Positions 22,180-35,313 are shown, numbered from the stretch's first letter. The stretch is DNA of 64,000 nucleotides from Corynespora cassiicola (GCA_022059125.1 JAEUWY010000020.1:1860001-1924000); one strand, 5' to 3'. Numbers and translations: made by a program. Notes: a model not told the origin generated them from the sequence alone.

Positions 22180-24673
22180 GCTGGGCCATTCCTTGGGCTT
22201 TTGTCGAGTAGCTAACCTTTTAGCAATGGCTTTGGGTATCCAAGCGGCATCATGTCGTCGTGAGGGCTGACTGAGTCACGTCGCCATGTGCACTACATTG
22301 GGCTTTGATCCCGATCGACCGCTAGGCCTAGTGCGCACCTAGTGCGACCCTGAACCATTCAACATGGCTACCCAACTGTCTCCTCGACGCCTATTCTTCT
22401 CCTGCATTGATCGAGAAGCAGCACAATACTACCCAAAGGAAACATTCCAATGCGCCTAGACTACACGTCAAACAGCCCGCCGTAAGACGCCGCACCCCTC
22501 GTATGCCCCAACCGATAAAACAGGGCTCTCGTAAACACCGCCACCACGGCCGTAACCCACAAAGGGCAACATGAGGCTCGCGACACTATTCCCAACCTAG
22601 CCAACATTCCATCGCCCGCAGCATGCGCAGCACGCACCAAAAAGGGTCTCAAACAGAATGAAAAAAAAAAGCCCACCTCTTGAACCTTGTTCTGAAGAGA
22701 CAATCGATCTGTCAGATCTGAATCAAGGAAGTAAGCCCGAGCACGCGGTGTTTCCGCGCGGTACCTACTGGCAGCCTCCCCCGGCCCTAGGCCGAATCGC
22801 CGGCTACGTTTGGCCTAGTAAGGTTTTCATCATGCTTTCCAGCGCTCACCGCAACATTGCGGCGACGGGACGTCGTGTCTTGTCAAGGCGCAGCCGCAGC
22901 CGCACAACAAATGGCCACCTTAGTTCTCCTCCGCAATTCCCCACGATCTGCAGCCCCCGTACGCTACCGGAGACTTGTCTTTTTTTTTTTTACTCCCTCG
23001 TCTCTCTGCTCGTTTTTGTGTGGTTGGTTTGTTGGAATACCTAGGGAGTGAGGCGGTGGCTCCGGCAGTGGCTACTCGTCACTTCGCGTGGAGACACGAG
23101 TGGAACCAGCACCAATTTTCCTAGCTGAATTTTTTTCTCCGCGTTGGTTTCCCAGGGCCATGGATGGGAGACGAGACGGTGAGTTGTCTAGCTAGAAAAT
23201 CCGTCAGAATTGGGGTGTGCGTGCGTGCGTGCGCGCGCGCCTTCGTGCCCGTCTAATTCGGTTATCCCGCTTTACAAATCGCTGCTTTTCTTGGACAATG
23301 AGGGGAGGTCTGTGTGCCGTACGCTGCCCACCTCTCCAGTCAGTGCCATCCCCCACGGGACCGCAGTTGACAGGCACTAGGTAGGCCCGCCGGATAATAC
23401 ACATAAGATCTCACTCTTCTTACCCGTCCCATACATGACCCCCCAACCGACCGTGAACCCGGTTTGCTAGGCAACAGCGGAAAAAAAAAAGATACGTACA
23501 GCTAGCTGAGCTCCTCTTCTACACCCCGCACCATGTACTACATGCCTACAAGACGCATTGAGCAATCGCACAACGCAGCCCATCAGCTCAGCTAAGCCTG
23601 CAGCTCCACCAAACGTCCCTCTACCACCGCCGTGCCACCTTCCCCATCCTGCCTCCCTGCCTCGTCGATCCCATCGCACACTGCTCCCCACTAGCTAAAG
23701 TGGTATGGCTACCCTCTATACAAGATCTTGTTCTTGTTCTTGCCTTGCCTTGCCTTGCTTTGCCTTGCTCTCTCTGCACGCCTGCAGCTGCAGCTGCAGC
23801 TGCAGCCCACTCCACTCCACTCCCCAAAACGTGCTCCAGGACGTCCATCTGCCTGTATCAGGCATAGGGCTGCAGCCTTGGCCGCGCGGGCGGCGCGGAG
23901 GGGGGAGCTGACCGCAATGTTTGAGGCGGGGAGTGGGGTGGGTGGGGTGGGGAGGGTGGTGTTGCGGTGAAGGGGGGCGGGGACCGATTGGGGATAGTGC
24001 GGTTGCTGGGGAGGTGTTTGGGATCGATGATCGGGGGGGAGGGGAGGGTTTGTAGAGGGGTAGGTAGCTCTGGAGGTGAGGGTTGGGATTGGGGTTGAGG
24101 GGTGCGGCTGAATGTGTTGTGTGACTCAGGCGTGCATGGTTGTGGGAGGGAGATTGAGTGGTGTGGTGAGATGCTTGGGCTTTTTGGGGGGGGGTTGGGA
24201 CGAATTGGACTGGTTGGACTTTGTAAGTGCTCTTGTTCTGTTAATGTGCAACATGTGTGGAATTTTCTGATCTGATTTATGTTGAATGGACATGTTTTGG
24301 TGTGGAGCCCGTTGGCGGAATGCTCTGGAGTCTAACTATCAGAGTCTAATTCTCGTGAGCAGATTCCAACTAACTTGATACCAATTGCTGCTCCATCTCG
24401 CGTTGACGGAGCACTCATCAACAGTTCACGTCCTTTTGATGATCCCCATCAGATGGTACCATCATCTTTCCGCTATGGATGCAGCCAGGAAACAACACCC
24501 GAAACCCAATGGACGAATCTAACAAGATCATATCCTATTTCGTGTCTTCGTAAACTATCATCAATATGCATCTGATCAGTACGATCTTGAACATGCCTAG
24601 CAATATAACACTAATTACGACTTTCAACTCCCAAACTCCAACGCCCCCCTCCTTCCCCAATTCAGATCGAAAC
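22180..24673. other. Intergenic, no supported gene
   Basis: About 2.5 kb between two minus-strand genes. It holds GTGC repeats at about 23215-23242, TGCAGC repeats at about 23784-23811 and G-rich plus-strand DNA at 23880-24200. Short frames (for example 22658-23044) have no domain. The right end should hold the 3' untranslated region of the dehydrogenase gene. Confidence 0.6.
23784..23811. repeat. TGCAGC hexamer microsatellite
   Basis: Four to five tandem gcagct units with internal PstI-like palindromes, in intergenic DNA. Confidence 0.85.
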
Positions 24674-25657
24674 TCACTGCGCCTTCTTCGCCCTCTCCTG
24701 CTTCTCCATGTACGACTTCATACTTGCCTCAAGCGACCCCTCGACCGCCCCATCCCCAAACCAACTGACAATCCACCCAGACAGGGACATGACGAGCCCG
24801 TGCCCCCAAAACGCACACACCTCCCTCTTCCCGCACCCAACCTTGTCCAACGCCGCCCTGGCCACCTTGCTCGCACTCGGCATCATCAAGCTCTCCTCGC
24901 CCGGATTCCCCGCCGTGACCGTCTCCCCCAACTCGACGCACAAGACCTCGACACCCCCACCCACAGCGCGCGCCTCAAACGCCAGGCTCATGGCCAACAT
25001 GCGCTGATATGCCTTGAGCGCACAGTACACGCCCAGGTACGGCATCCCCATGACCCCTCCCAGCGACCCAATCGACATGACGAGCCCTCCGCCGCCGCCG
25101 CCGCCGCCGCCGCCAGACCCCCGGGCGCGGAACCGCGCCATGACGGCCGAAAAGACGCGTGTGTGGAACACGACATTCATGTTTGCGCAGCGCTCAATCT
25201 CCTCTGCCGTCGTGGCCTCGAAGGCGCGGAACGTGTCCTGCGTCACGCTCGCCATGGCCAGGTTGTTGACGAGCACCGCGACGTGCTTCCCCTCTGCCGC
25301 GGCCAGTATCTTGTCGGCGCCCCCGAGCGGGTCCAGGGATGCGTCCGCGGCCACGATCTCGACCTTTGCGTCCGGCGGCGCCGACGAGAGTAGGGCCTGG
25401 CGCTTGGCGGCCAGCTTGTCGGCGCTGCGCGAGTGCAGGATGATGTTGAAGCCGAGCGAGGCGAGCTCCTGCGCGAGGGCGAAGCCGAAGCCGTCGCTTG
25501 CCCCCGTGACGATGGCCCAGGTTTCTTGCGTCGGGTCCAGGTATTTGGTCACGTTTCCGCGGCGAGTGTGGAGGCGGATGAAGCTGAGGACGTTGTAGGC
25601 GGTGGATGCCAGAGAGAGGGCGCCGACGGCGAGGGTGGTGGTCTTTAGGGCCTCCAT
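24674..25657 (-). CDS. Short-chain dehydrogenase/reductase, membrane-anchored (HSD17B12/KAR-like)
   Basis: An NAD(P)H-dependent oxidoreductase. Single exon, 327 residues. An N-terminal hydrophobic segment (about residues 8-27) is followed by the cofactor motif TGASDGFG (51-58), LVNNLAM (129-135), the catalytic Ser in MSIGSLGG (about 196-200) and the active-site YCALK (211-215). The layout (anchor, then Rossmann domain) resembles very-long-chain 3-oxoacyl-CoA reductases and 17-beta hydroxysteroid dehydrogenase 12, so an ER membrane site with acyl-CoA or steroid substrate is plausible; the exact substrate is not shown. A run of about ten Gly (181-191) encoded by GCC repeats sits just before the catalytic Ser strand and is probably a loop expansion. 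The C-terminus ends in Lys-rich KQERAKKAQ. Confidence 0.87.
   Translation of the reverse strand: MEALKTTTLAVGALSLASTAYNVLSFIRLHTRRGNVTKYLDPTQETWAIVTGASDGFGFALAQELASLGFNIILHSRSADKLAAKRQALLSSAPPDAKVEIVAADASLDPLGGADKILAAAEGKHVAVLVNNLAMASVTQDTFRAFEATTAEEIERCANMNVVFHTRVFSAVMARFRARGSGGGGGGGGGGLVMSIGSLGGVMGMPYLGVYCALKAYQRMLAMSLAFEARAVGGGVEVLCVELGETVTAGNPGEESLMMPSASKVARAALDKVGCGKREVCAFWGHGLVMSLSGWIVSWFGDGAVEGSLEASMKSYMEKQERAKKAQ
25083..25112. repeat. Coding GCC trinucleotide repeat (poly-Gly)
   Basis: About nine or ten tandem gcc units within the dehydrogenase gene encode a poly-Gly run on the minus strand, close to the catalytic serine. Confidence 0.85.
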
Positions 25658-26888
25658 GGTCTTTGGGGGTGCGGAATTGGTGATGGTGTATGGTTTGTGC
25701 GGCGTGGTGGAGGCGTGGTGGTTGTGCGTCTATGGGACGACGTCGTGGCGGGCCGCGGTGGGTCCGAAACCGGTATGGATGGACTAGGGTACCGGGGCAC
25801 AGTCCCGAGGGTGGTATTGTTGGTCAGACCCATTCAATGTAGTAGTAGTGGTGGTGGTGGTGGTGGTGGTGGAGTATGTCAACCATGTTTGACGTTGTAC
25901 GAGGCATTTTTCTTGGGCCTTTGAATACTTCAAAAACAAGCTTTTGCATTTCCCTCCCTCAGAGATGCTCCAAAAGCTGGGGAGGTTTAGAACAGATACT
26001 CTCTGTCTTCCTTTACTATCATACCCACCAACATGTATTTAACTGCGATATGATGTCTCGCAGAGCATTTGTTCATCCATTGACCACTGCTTTCGCTTCA
26101 TCTACCATGCAATGCCTTGCCCTACTAGCGTACAGTTAAAGCAAGAAGCTTAGCCCAAACCATCCACCATAGGAACAGCTTTGACCCACCCTAGCTATGG
26201 ATGAGATGCACAACAAAGAGCATGCGAGTAATCATTTTCAGAAACCATGTCATCAAAGTTTCAATAAAATAAATTTCCCACTCCAGCCTACTTGCGTAAA
26301 ACAAGGCAGCCGAAGTCGAAAAGTAATCTACGTAATACACTCTCCCCTCCACCTTCAAGAAGACAAAATCCGTTCTCGACCCCAATCAGGTCTCCACAGC
26401 AGAGACGCGACCCTTTTTCCCAACCAGCCAGCCAATTGTCCCTCCCAAACTAAAAGAGAGTAATAGCCAGCAGGCCACCCAACGCCATGCTAAGACAAAG
26501 AGCAATCGGAAAAATGAGATGCTGGGATATTCGAACCTTCCGCCGATGCAAACATGGTAGAGAAATGCATTGCACACGATCGGGGAAAGGCAGCCAGATC
26601 CCTATCCTTTCCCATGCAACCCATCCGTCCGTCCCAGGAAAAAAAAGGTAGAAAAAGGTCCTAGTACACACATAGAGTCCGAGTCCCACTGTAAAACGCC
26701 TTGCTGCTGCTAGCAGCAAAGTCCCTATCCGAATCGAAAAACTGAAAACTCCTTCATGAGTGGCAGGGAGCATAGGGGACCACGAGGGAAAAATTCCCCT
26801 CAAGTCCCAGATGCCTATGCCATGCATCCAACATCAAGTCATGCTGGACGTAGTATACATGGTAGTTGGTGTTCATCAAGTAAGGCTT
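25658..26888. other. Intergenic: promoter of dehydrogenase and 3' flank of mot1
   Basis: About 1.2 kb. A GGT run lies at about 25845-25871. No supported gene; the longest frames (26450-26827 and 26756-27140) lack domains and overlap each other or the mot1 3' exon. Confidence 0.6.
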
Positions 26889-29800
26889 TTAGCCCTTCAT
26901 TTTGCCCAGGAAGCCATCGAGGTCAAACTCTTCGTCGTACTGTTTCTCGTCCCAGAGTTCGCCGAGCTCGTCCAGGAACCCCTTCTTGCCCTTCTCTCGA
27001 ACCTCACCAGTGGCATCGACCGCGTCATTTTCGTCGATGCCACTGCTCTTTTCGTTAGAGGGAGGCGGAGGCAGGGCCGAAGGATCTGCCGAATCTGCAG
27101 ACACATTGAACAGGTCCAGAATCTGGTCTGTTTCCATTGAGCCAAGGCCGGCGTTTTGTTGATTGACGACTGTAGACGCGACATCGATCTTGAAACGTTG
27201 CAAACTGATTTTGTTAGCAATTGGATATGTGATATGCAAGGGGGATATGCTTACTTCAAGATCTTCTCCTCGAGAGTCCCGCGCGTAACGATGCGGTATA
27301 CGTTGACGACCTTCTTCTGGCCAATACGATGGGCACGGTCCATGGCCTGGATGTCCTTTTGAGGATTCCAGTCGTGTTCGACAAAGATGACGGTGTCGGC
27401 ACCCGTAAGGTTCAGCCCAAGACCACCAACAGAGGTTGTCAAGAGAAGAACATCGTAGGATGGATCCGAGTTGAACTTGTTCACAATGTCCTGGCGCTTG
27501 GAAGCTTCGACGCTTCCATCGAGTCGCATGAACTGGACACTTGGCAGAAGCTTCTCAAGAACATTGTGCTGGACCATGTCCAGCATCTCCTTCATCTGGC
27601 AGAAGACGAGGGCACGGTGCTGCGATACTGCTTCGGGCAGATCACCAGTAGGCGCTGATTTGTCCTTCTCAACATCAGCCGTTCCTATTCCGCAGTCCAC
27701 AAGCAGATCCTTCAAAGCGCCCAGCTTTGGCGCATGGGCAATGTCCTCGAGAGACGTATTGTTCTTCTTCAGGTACTGCTGCGTGGTGTCATAGTGCTTG
27801 TGTGTCGGCTTGATGACTAGGGCCGGCGAATTGCAGAGCTTCTTCATGTATTGAAGAGCCTGGAAGATGTGCTGCTTGCTCTCACGATCTGCTTCTCCCG
27901 CCTTGGCCTGAATCTCCTTGCCTTCCTTCTTGGTGAAATCTTCAAAGAGCTTGCACTGCAGGTCGGAAAGGTCGCAATAGTAGTTCTGGAGAATCTTTGG
28001 TGGAAGATCATCCAAGACCTCTTCCTTGAGACGGCGCAGCAGGAAGGGAAGTACCTGCTTGTGCAAGGCTTCAATCGCCAAAGCGCCCCTCTCTTGCTCC
28101 TTGGACGAAGATTTGGCAAAACGAGATGCGGCAATGGGCTTTGCGAATCGCTCTTGGAAGACCTTCTCAGTGCCGAGAAAGCCCGGCATCAAGAAGTCGA
28201 ACAGAGACCACAACTCAAGGACGTTGTTCTGAATAGGCGTACCAGAAAGGATCAGACGATGGTTCGACTGGAAGTTCTTGACTGCCTGGCTGGTCTTCGA
28301 CTTGGAGTTCTTGATCAAATGACCCTCATCCAGCACAACGTAGTTCCAGCTCAACGGCCTGAGAATATCGTTGTCATTGCGGCAGATGTCATATGATGTG
28401 ATGACGATATCGACATCTTCAAGTTGGTTCCTATACTGTCCACGGATTGGTGGGGAGCCAACGTAGGCGACGCATGTGAGGAATGGAGCATATTGGCGGA
28501 TTTCTTGTTGCCAATGGCCGGACAAAGTAGGTGGGCAAACAATCAGCGATGGCAGACGGCGGCAGTTTGGATCTTTGGTCTTTGCAAACTCCTCGGCGCG
28601 CAGATGGTGGTCGCTGGCCACCATGCACAAAGTCTGAAGTGTCTTTCCAAGGCCCATGTCGTCGCAAAGGATGCCATGCAGATTGTAGCGGTTCAGGAAA
28701 GCCAGCCAGTTGACACCATCCTGCTGGTATGAACGGAGAGTTGCCTTGATACCGACAGGAATCTCAAATGGCTCAACCTTCTTCGCATCGAGCATTTGAG
28801 CGACAAATTTGCGTTCCTTCTCTCGTCCCTTGAGGAGTGACTCGGGTAGACCTGGAGGATCGGGAATACCAGCCTCGAGGGGAACAAGCTTGACAAGAGT
28901 AGCAAAGCTCGTCGTCGCAAGCAGTCGAACATCATTATCTGAATCGCTCATGCGACCCAGGACGGGGGTGATCAGGAAGATGACATATGGCAAGATGGCA
29001 TCTTCCATGACGTGGATCAAGTGGTAGATGCACTCGATCGCTCCCTGGCGTGCGTGTACGCTGCCGGCATTGTTGATAGAAGGCAAAACGTTCTCAACAA
29101 GCATTGTGATACCCTCGACTGGCATAACACTACAAATGGTCGCAAAGCATTTGGCAGCCGAGTAGCGCAGGACATAGAGCCTAGACCGCAAGGCCTTCGC
29201 AATCAGAGGTAGAAGATCCTTGACGAAACCACGGACGTCAGGGTGGAAGCTGCCGACAAGAGCACGCAGAGTCGATAGTCCATCAACGACTTCTTGGCCA
29301 AAGACACCATCCTCTTCTTCGATTTCGGGTGGTAAGGTGTCTTCGGTAAAGGCACGCCTGATGGGATACTCGATCAAGCTCCTGAGGACCGGCACTTTGT
29401 CGAAAATATCACTTCCAAAGCTCTGCACAACCTGTTCCAGACCCTCGCGCGCACCGCGCTTAGTAATGCGTGCTGCCTTGGATTCCTCTGCAAACTTGGC
29501 GGCATCCGGGTGGTCGCGGATGTCTTCGTCTTTCTTCAGGGTAAGAATGCCAGTCTCAATGTGAGATTGGCCCGGGAACTCTGGTGTCTCTGCAGTTTCC
29601 ATGCAATAGAATTTGACCAAGTTGCCGACGACCTTCTTCACGATGGCATTTCTACCAGTGTTGACCAGGTAGACGATATAGCCAGCCACCGCTGCAGCGG
29701 AGCGCCTCTGGAGTTCTACGTTCTCTTCCTTCTTGATGCTATCCATCATGGCTTTGATGGGCGGCGAAGGCTTCTTTGGCGGGGAGTTGAGCCAGACCAA

Positions 29801-32800
29801 AGCGCCGGCGGCAGCGGCCTTGATACGGACATCACGCTCTTCCTTGATGTCCTTGGCCTCTTGGAGAACAGTCTCAATCTCAGCCTTGGTAGTCTCCAGA
29901 TTGTTGAGGGCGACCATGCGTGCTGCTGGTGTCATAGCCTTCTTGAGCTTCTCGTATTGTACCGTGATCAGCTTTTCGGCATCTGCAACCGAGAATGCAT
30001 ATTGGCTCGCGGACGGGTCGCCTTGGACAACCACAGCAAATGTCGGCAAAGACTCGGGGCGAACGTGGCCTTCGCGGAAGATGCTTAGGAGAGCAGTGCA
30101 TTGCGTGCGCACGATCTGGAGCTTAGGGACCAGGTCCTCGTAGGCAGTGGGACGCTCGCCTTCTACCATGGGGAGAAGGGCTTCAGCGAATGACTCAGCA
30201 AGAGCATCCTTTGAAGCCAAGGACTTGCCGAACTCCTCGATGATCATAGCTGCAGTCAGTTGGGTGGTCGAGTTGGTGGAGAGCAGCGGCGACAGCATTT
30301 TCGGCTTGAAAGTTTGCTGCCGGGACTGCTCTGGCCACATAGCCATTGCCTTTCCGAGAGCCTGGGCAGCCGATATTCTCGAACGAATCATGACATCGGA
30401 ACCGATTAGTTCGAGGTCACCACTGATCATGTGTCCATCGACATTGTGTGACGATGTGGAAGGTGTCGGCGTCATCATGTCCTCTTTGCCGAATCGCGAC
30501 TTCTTCCGCTTCTTGTGCGCGGGCTCACCAGACCCAGGGGGTGTCGATCGCCTGCTAGGCTGTGAGTTGGGAGGTGGCCCGAGCGGCTGCCCAGAGGGGC
30601 GGATGAGGAGAGAAAGATCCATGGAAATGGGGTGGCGGGATACACCGATTGGAGTGAGTGCCAATGGTATAATGGATCCAAGGATCGGACCGAGGTGCGT
30701 CGTCAGTTCTGTGTCATCGAGACTCTCTATGGAGGCATTCCAGAGTTGCAGAGACAGCTTCAGAACACCTTCGTTACGCTCGAGGATGATGTTCTGGAAA
30801 ATGAGTTGCAAGGCCCTACTGTCAATCCACCCATCAGAACCGGAGCCCTGAATCTTGAGGAATGTGATCAATGCACGGAGGACGGCAGCTCGCACACTTG
30901 TAATGGTGTGTCGAAGGAAGGGGAAGAGGCGTGGGACAAGTTCGTGGAAGGACTGCGATGGGTCCTGGAGTGCATTCGCCTTCATGGCTTCGAGAACCTG
31001 AGGGAAGCTGCAGAGCTTCGCCAAAAGATCCATGATGAAACCAGTACTGGCACTGAGGTCGGAATCTTGCAGACTGGAGAGACACGACCACACTTGGTTC
31101 ATCAGCACGTCAAGCGCCTTGGGGCGCATCTCGACAAACTCTTTGGCGACGGGAATGAGTGTAGCAGCACTGATAGCACGGACATCGTCGTCATAGTCAC
31201 CTAGACCCTTGATGACAGCTTCAAGGACGCCGTCCATGAGAGTTCCGTCTTCCAAGAGGAGATCGTTCCTTACGGCAACCAAGTACCTCATTCCAATCAT
31301 ACCCGCTTGACAGACTTGCCAGACTCCAGTACTTCCAGAGTCCTTCTGCATGATCAGACGATATAGGACTTTGAAGGTTGCGAGCACATTCTCTCTTGAG
31401 AGATGTTGCAGCAAAGAGCCGAGTGCCTGGCCGGCGGTTTCTCGTATGGGCGCAACAGCATTGTCGGAAGTGTAGTCGGCAAAACGGTCGAGCATGAAGA
31501 CGCAGCATATGCGACAAGCAACATCGTTCAACCAACGTTGGTTGAGCTGGTCGTTTTGTGCACGGGTCTTGCCCTTCTGTCGACCAGCGCCTTGCCCATG
31601 CACGCGCAGTATTTCTCGTAGGCCCATGGCGGCGCCATGGCGGACCTCCCAGCAGTGATCAAAGAGTTCTACGGTGAGATATTCGCACACACGCTCGTAC
31701 GGCCACTCAAGGCCGCTCTCTTCCGATTCAGTCTGGAAGGAAGCCTTGTCTGGAATGGGAGCACCTTTGAATTCTTTTACGAATTTCTGGTCGTCATCGC
31801 CGCCTTTGCGGTCCAGAGAGAAGTAGTCTCCAACTCCGTTCTCTTCGTCGCCGTTCTCCTCCTTTTTGATGGCCTGAGGCTGAGGCGCAGCTGGGGTTTG
31901 AGGAAAGTCTGCTTGTGAGCTTTTGCGTTGACTAGGACCCAAATCGACGATTTGAACCTTACTTGCTCTACCTTGGAGGTCTTTCTTGGCCTTTCGCTTT
32001 AGTGCGTTGAGTTGGCGCTTGCTGAGCTGTGTCTGCTCGCCGTTGGGCGTGGCCGCTGGAGGAGAGGATGCACCCGTTGCTGAGGCTATGCTATCCGATC
32101 TCGATACTGTAGTATCTATGCGGTGTACTGCCGGCGTGCGCGGACCAGGCGTCTGGGCTGTAATGTCGTTCTCGGTGACGAGTTCATCTTCCATGTACTC
32201 GCCGCCAAGGCCGAGGCGTGCTGTGAGACTTTTCTTCTGATGCGCCAGGCGCTCGGCGGGATCCATGGCGGCAAGCTTATAGTCATACTCCTTGCCTGCG
32301 CTTCCGAGGAGCTGCTTTCCGTATTTCAGGATAGATGGTAGGTCCAAGGTGTTGAGGTCAAGGTGGTCTCCGCTGGACAAGTCGCCGTCGCCGTTCTCTT
32401 CCTTCTTGACGGCGCCATTGCTGTCCTCGCCTTTGACATGGCCATTGGCGTCGGACTTGACTTCGTCTTTGACAGGCTCGTCCTCGGCGTTGGGGTCGAA
32501 CTTCTCGGCATTGGAGACAATGCCGCCGACAGCTTTGGCGGCGGCCACGCGCGTCTCCCAGCTTTTTGAGCGCAGGTAGGGAATGACGCGGGTCAGTAGA
32601 TTGAATAGTTCATCGGGGTGTTGTTTCTGGACGTCGGCCAGCTGATCCGCTGCAGTGTTCCGGATCAGTGCAGTGCTGCCCGTCTCGAGGAGGCTTGGCA
32701 ATGGTTAGCAGGGTTCATGGTGCGGCGAGCATGAGCAGCCGCCACGGGGCGTGAAAGAAGGATGGATGTGGCAGGGACAACAAGAAAGGAAAGTGCCGGT

Positions 32801-33017
32801 CAAGAGGCAGGAGAGCAGATGACTCGGGCAGGGCGTGGAGGTTGGTGGAAGTGCGACGACGGGCAGAGTGGCCGGTTCTGGGGCGGTTCTGGGGCGGTAG
32901 TGTAGGTGGTCCGGGGGGTACTCACGTTACGAGACGGTCCAATCTCGTGCCACTATAGGAGCGTTAGCGGGCATTCCTCGACAGCTGGGCACATGCATGC
33001 AGGCGGACGTACCTCAT
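26889..33017 (-). CDS. mot1: TATA-binding protein-associated Snf2 ATPase MOT1/BTAF1
   Basis: Uses ATP to strip TBP from DNA, redistributing it between promoters. Four coding exons: 33017-33013 (ATGAG only), 32952-32926, 32693-27255 and 27204-26889; introns are 60, 232 and 50 bp, all GT-AG. Joined, they give 1928 residues starting MSGTRLDRLVTLLETGSTAL, the usual length and start for MOT1. HEAT repeats fill the N-terminal two thirds. The ATPase has DDMGLGKTLQTL at about 1355, the Mot1-type DEGH box (VVLDEGHLIKN) at about 1465, LSGTPIQNN, and a helicase C lobe from MRLDGSVEASKR (about 1732) to AMDRAHRIGQKKVVNVYRI. The last splice makes EEKILNLQRFKIDVASTVVN and the C-terminus ends DLDGFLGKMKG, as in the family. 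An acidic/Lys-rich insertion at residues 80-130 and a 190-residue disordered loop before the next HEAT block are typical fungal expansions. Confidence 0.97.
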
Positions 33018-35313
33018 GGTTGCAGAGTCGCGTCGCGAGGGCGGCGGCGGCGTGCGACGTCTGGAAGGGATTATAAATTATTACTGGGCGGCGCAGGTAG
33101 CTGAGCCATGGAGTGCGCCCATGGGTGGGTGAGCGGGCGTTGGGATCACGTGATGGCGAGGAGCGGTGGTGCTGACTAAGGCGGCGGCAGCGTGGAGGTT
33201 CTGGTCTCTCTTCGATGATGGGTGGGTGCTTCGGATATTCATATGAGCCATCCTCTTAAATATTCCTGGGGGTTCAACCGAGAGAAAGAGCTTGGCGCCT
33301 GGCCCGTGCGGTTTCAGGGTGAGAAGGAAAATTCGTGCATGCCAGAATCGCATCCACTCTGCGCCGCCGCCCACCGCGCTGCCGTCTCCACGCCCGCTGC
33401 AGGCCCCCGTCGCATGCCCTCGACTGCCGCGCCGTGCCCTCGAGCGCAGCGCGCGCCGTCCTGGCGATGCATCGCGACGTGCTGCTCGCGGGCAGTGGAC
33501 AGGTGGTCACTGCGCCCCTAGCCCAGCCGGGCCTCGAGGCGCTTGCCCAATCCATCCACCCGCCTCACAAACCAGCGCGCCCGCCTGCTCGACGCGCTCC
33601 ATCCTCGACTCCCGGGGCCTGCACGCGCGCTCGCAGCGAGAAAAAAAAACCACCACTGCGGCCAGCCGTCCTGCTCGAGCTGCCCGCCTGCTCGACGCCG
33701 TCGTACGGGCTCGCTGCTTGCCCGCGACACGTCAGCGCCCGCCTGCCCGCCTGCCCGCCTGCCCTTCCGCGCGAACAGGCCCCCAATACCTGGCTGCCTC
33801 CCACCCCCCCAGGCACCTGCGCCTGTCTCCTCGAGCCAGCCAAACGATGCGCCACTCGCAAGGCTGGAGATATGGCCCTCACCGGCCGTCCGCATCGCGC
33901 GCTGCGTCTGCACTTGGGCTCCGTCTGCTCCGTCTGCTCCGTCTGCGCTCCGCCCGCCGGCTGCAAACCGCCCTCCGTGGCCCGCGTCTCTATTTTTGAT
34001 TGCGCTGATGGGGACTCTGCTGCCCGTCAAATGCGCATCAAACGCTCCCCGTGCAGGCGTCGACGCAGATCTCGAGCGGACATCCCGGATGCGTGCGGAC
34101 CCCACGGCGTCGGTCGCGTCGTCGACGACTTCTCGCTTGGCCGCTGCACTCGAGATTCCCGTTGATCTACGCGTGCGGCTGCGAGCTAGCCCATGCAGGC
34201 GTCGAGACTCCTGATCCTTTGGTGGGCGCTGCCTCTCCTGCCCTCCGCCATGCCTCCGCCATGCCCGGGTAGTCTCTACACCACCCCGGCTCCATAGGTG
34301 ACGTCGCGACAAGCTTCGCACACCGACTGATGGCATCCTTGCACAAACAGTCACGCACGCTCCCCGTTTGAGTCATTTATTCTACTGAGGTCGCTGTACC
34401 ACGCGCGACCCTCCAACGTCGCCTGCCGCCGCCTATCACGCTCCTTGCCATGTCTGTCAACGCCTGTAAGGGCTCGTCATTCGGCCTTAGCAGCACACAA
34501 CCCGACCGACCCTGTCACCCACCCGCAGAACCGCAGAACCGTAGACCCACGCCCACCCACTGCGATGCACTTTGCGGCCATTGCACGTGATACTTGCTTG
34601 CTGCCTGGCTTCATGACAGATCATCGAGAACTAACCCATCACAGCAGTGTCAAATTAATGCTCAGCATCGTGGCACTTTCTTGGGGTCGCAACTAATCCA
34701 CATCTCATCGTCATTACCCATGCCCCTGGACTACTGCCGGATAGTGTCGTCTCTAGCGTTGTTTGCATTTGGAACATACCCATGTCAACATCTGTACAAT
34801 AGTCATCGACCTCAGTGTAGGTGGCGCCCGATTCCCCAAACAGGTCAAATCCTATTCTAGATCATCTGGAAACACACTGCGGGATACTACTGCATCGCTT
34901 CAACACGATGCGCTTGGCAAAATTAGCTTTTGTTGAGCTATGTTTTTTGGCATCATTCCTCCTCTAATTTCTTTTCCTAAACTAATAAACCCTCAGGTCC
35001 GTGGCCGTCCATACACAACAGCGGGCGCTTTCTCCCATTTCTGCAAGTCATTTATTAGATAAACGGTGGTTGCGACGGACTGTTGACGAGATTAGAGCCC
35101 GACCCGATACATTGGGTTTCACATCAATACTCCGTCTCCAAAGAACAGCAATCCATTGCAGCGTACTAAATATTATTCATGTGGCATCAGCAGAAATCCA
35201 AACTCCGGCCGTCGGTAGGTATAGTAGGTATAGTCCAGTCTAATCCGCGCATCCTAACTTCCTGGAGTTGACATCACTCCCCGTGCATCGCAATTCCCCA
35301 ACCCGGCGATCCT
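33018..35313. other. GC-rich intergenic island upstream of mot1
   Basis: About 2.3 kb with no supported gene. A TATA-like attataa lies near 33069-33077, about 55 bp upstream of the mot1 ATG on the minus strand. From about 33330 to 34260 it is very GC-rich with many overlapping open frames on both strands (up to 278 codons) whose translations are Arg/Pro/Ala/Ser-rich and lack domains. CTCCGTCTG units lie at 33918-33950 and CCTGCCCG units at 33739-33765. From 34300 to 35300 composition is normal and nothing is recognised. Confidence 0.55.

Noticed and set aside
24566..25393. 275-codon plus-strand frame
   Set aside because: Antisense shadow of the short-chain dehydrogenase, whose catalytic motifs are intact on the minus strand.
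26520..26545. tRNA-like T-loop (GGTTCGAATATCCC on the minus strand)
   Set aside because: The flanking bases do not form the five-pair T stem or an acceptor stem, so it is not a tRNA gene.
33335..34354. Overlapping 223-278 codon frames on both strands
   Set aside because: All lie in one GC-rich island where stop codons are rare; compositions are artificial and no motif is present.
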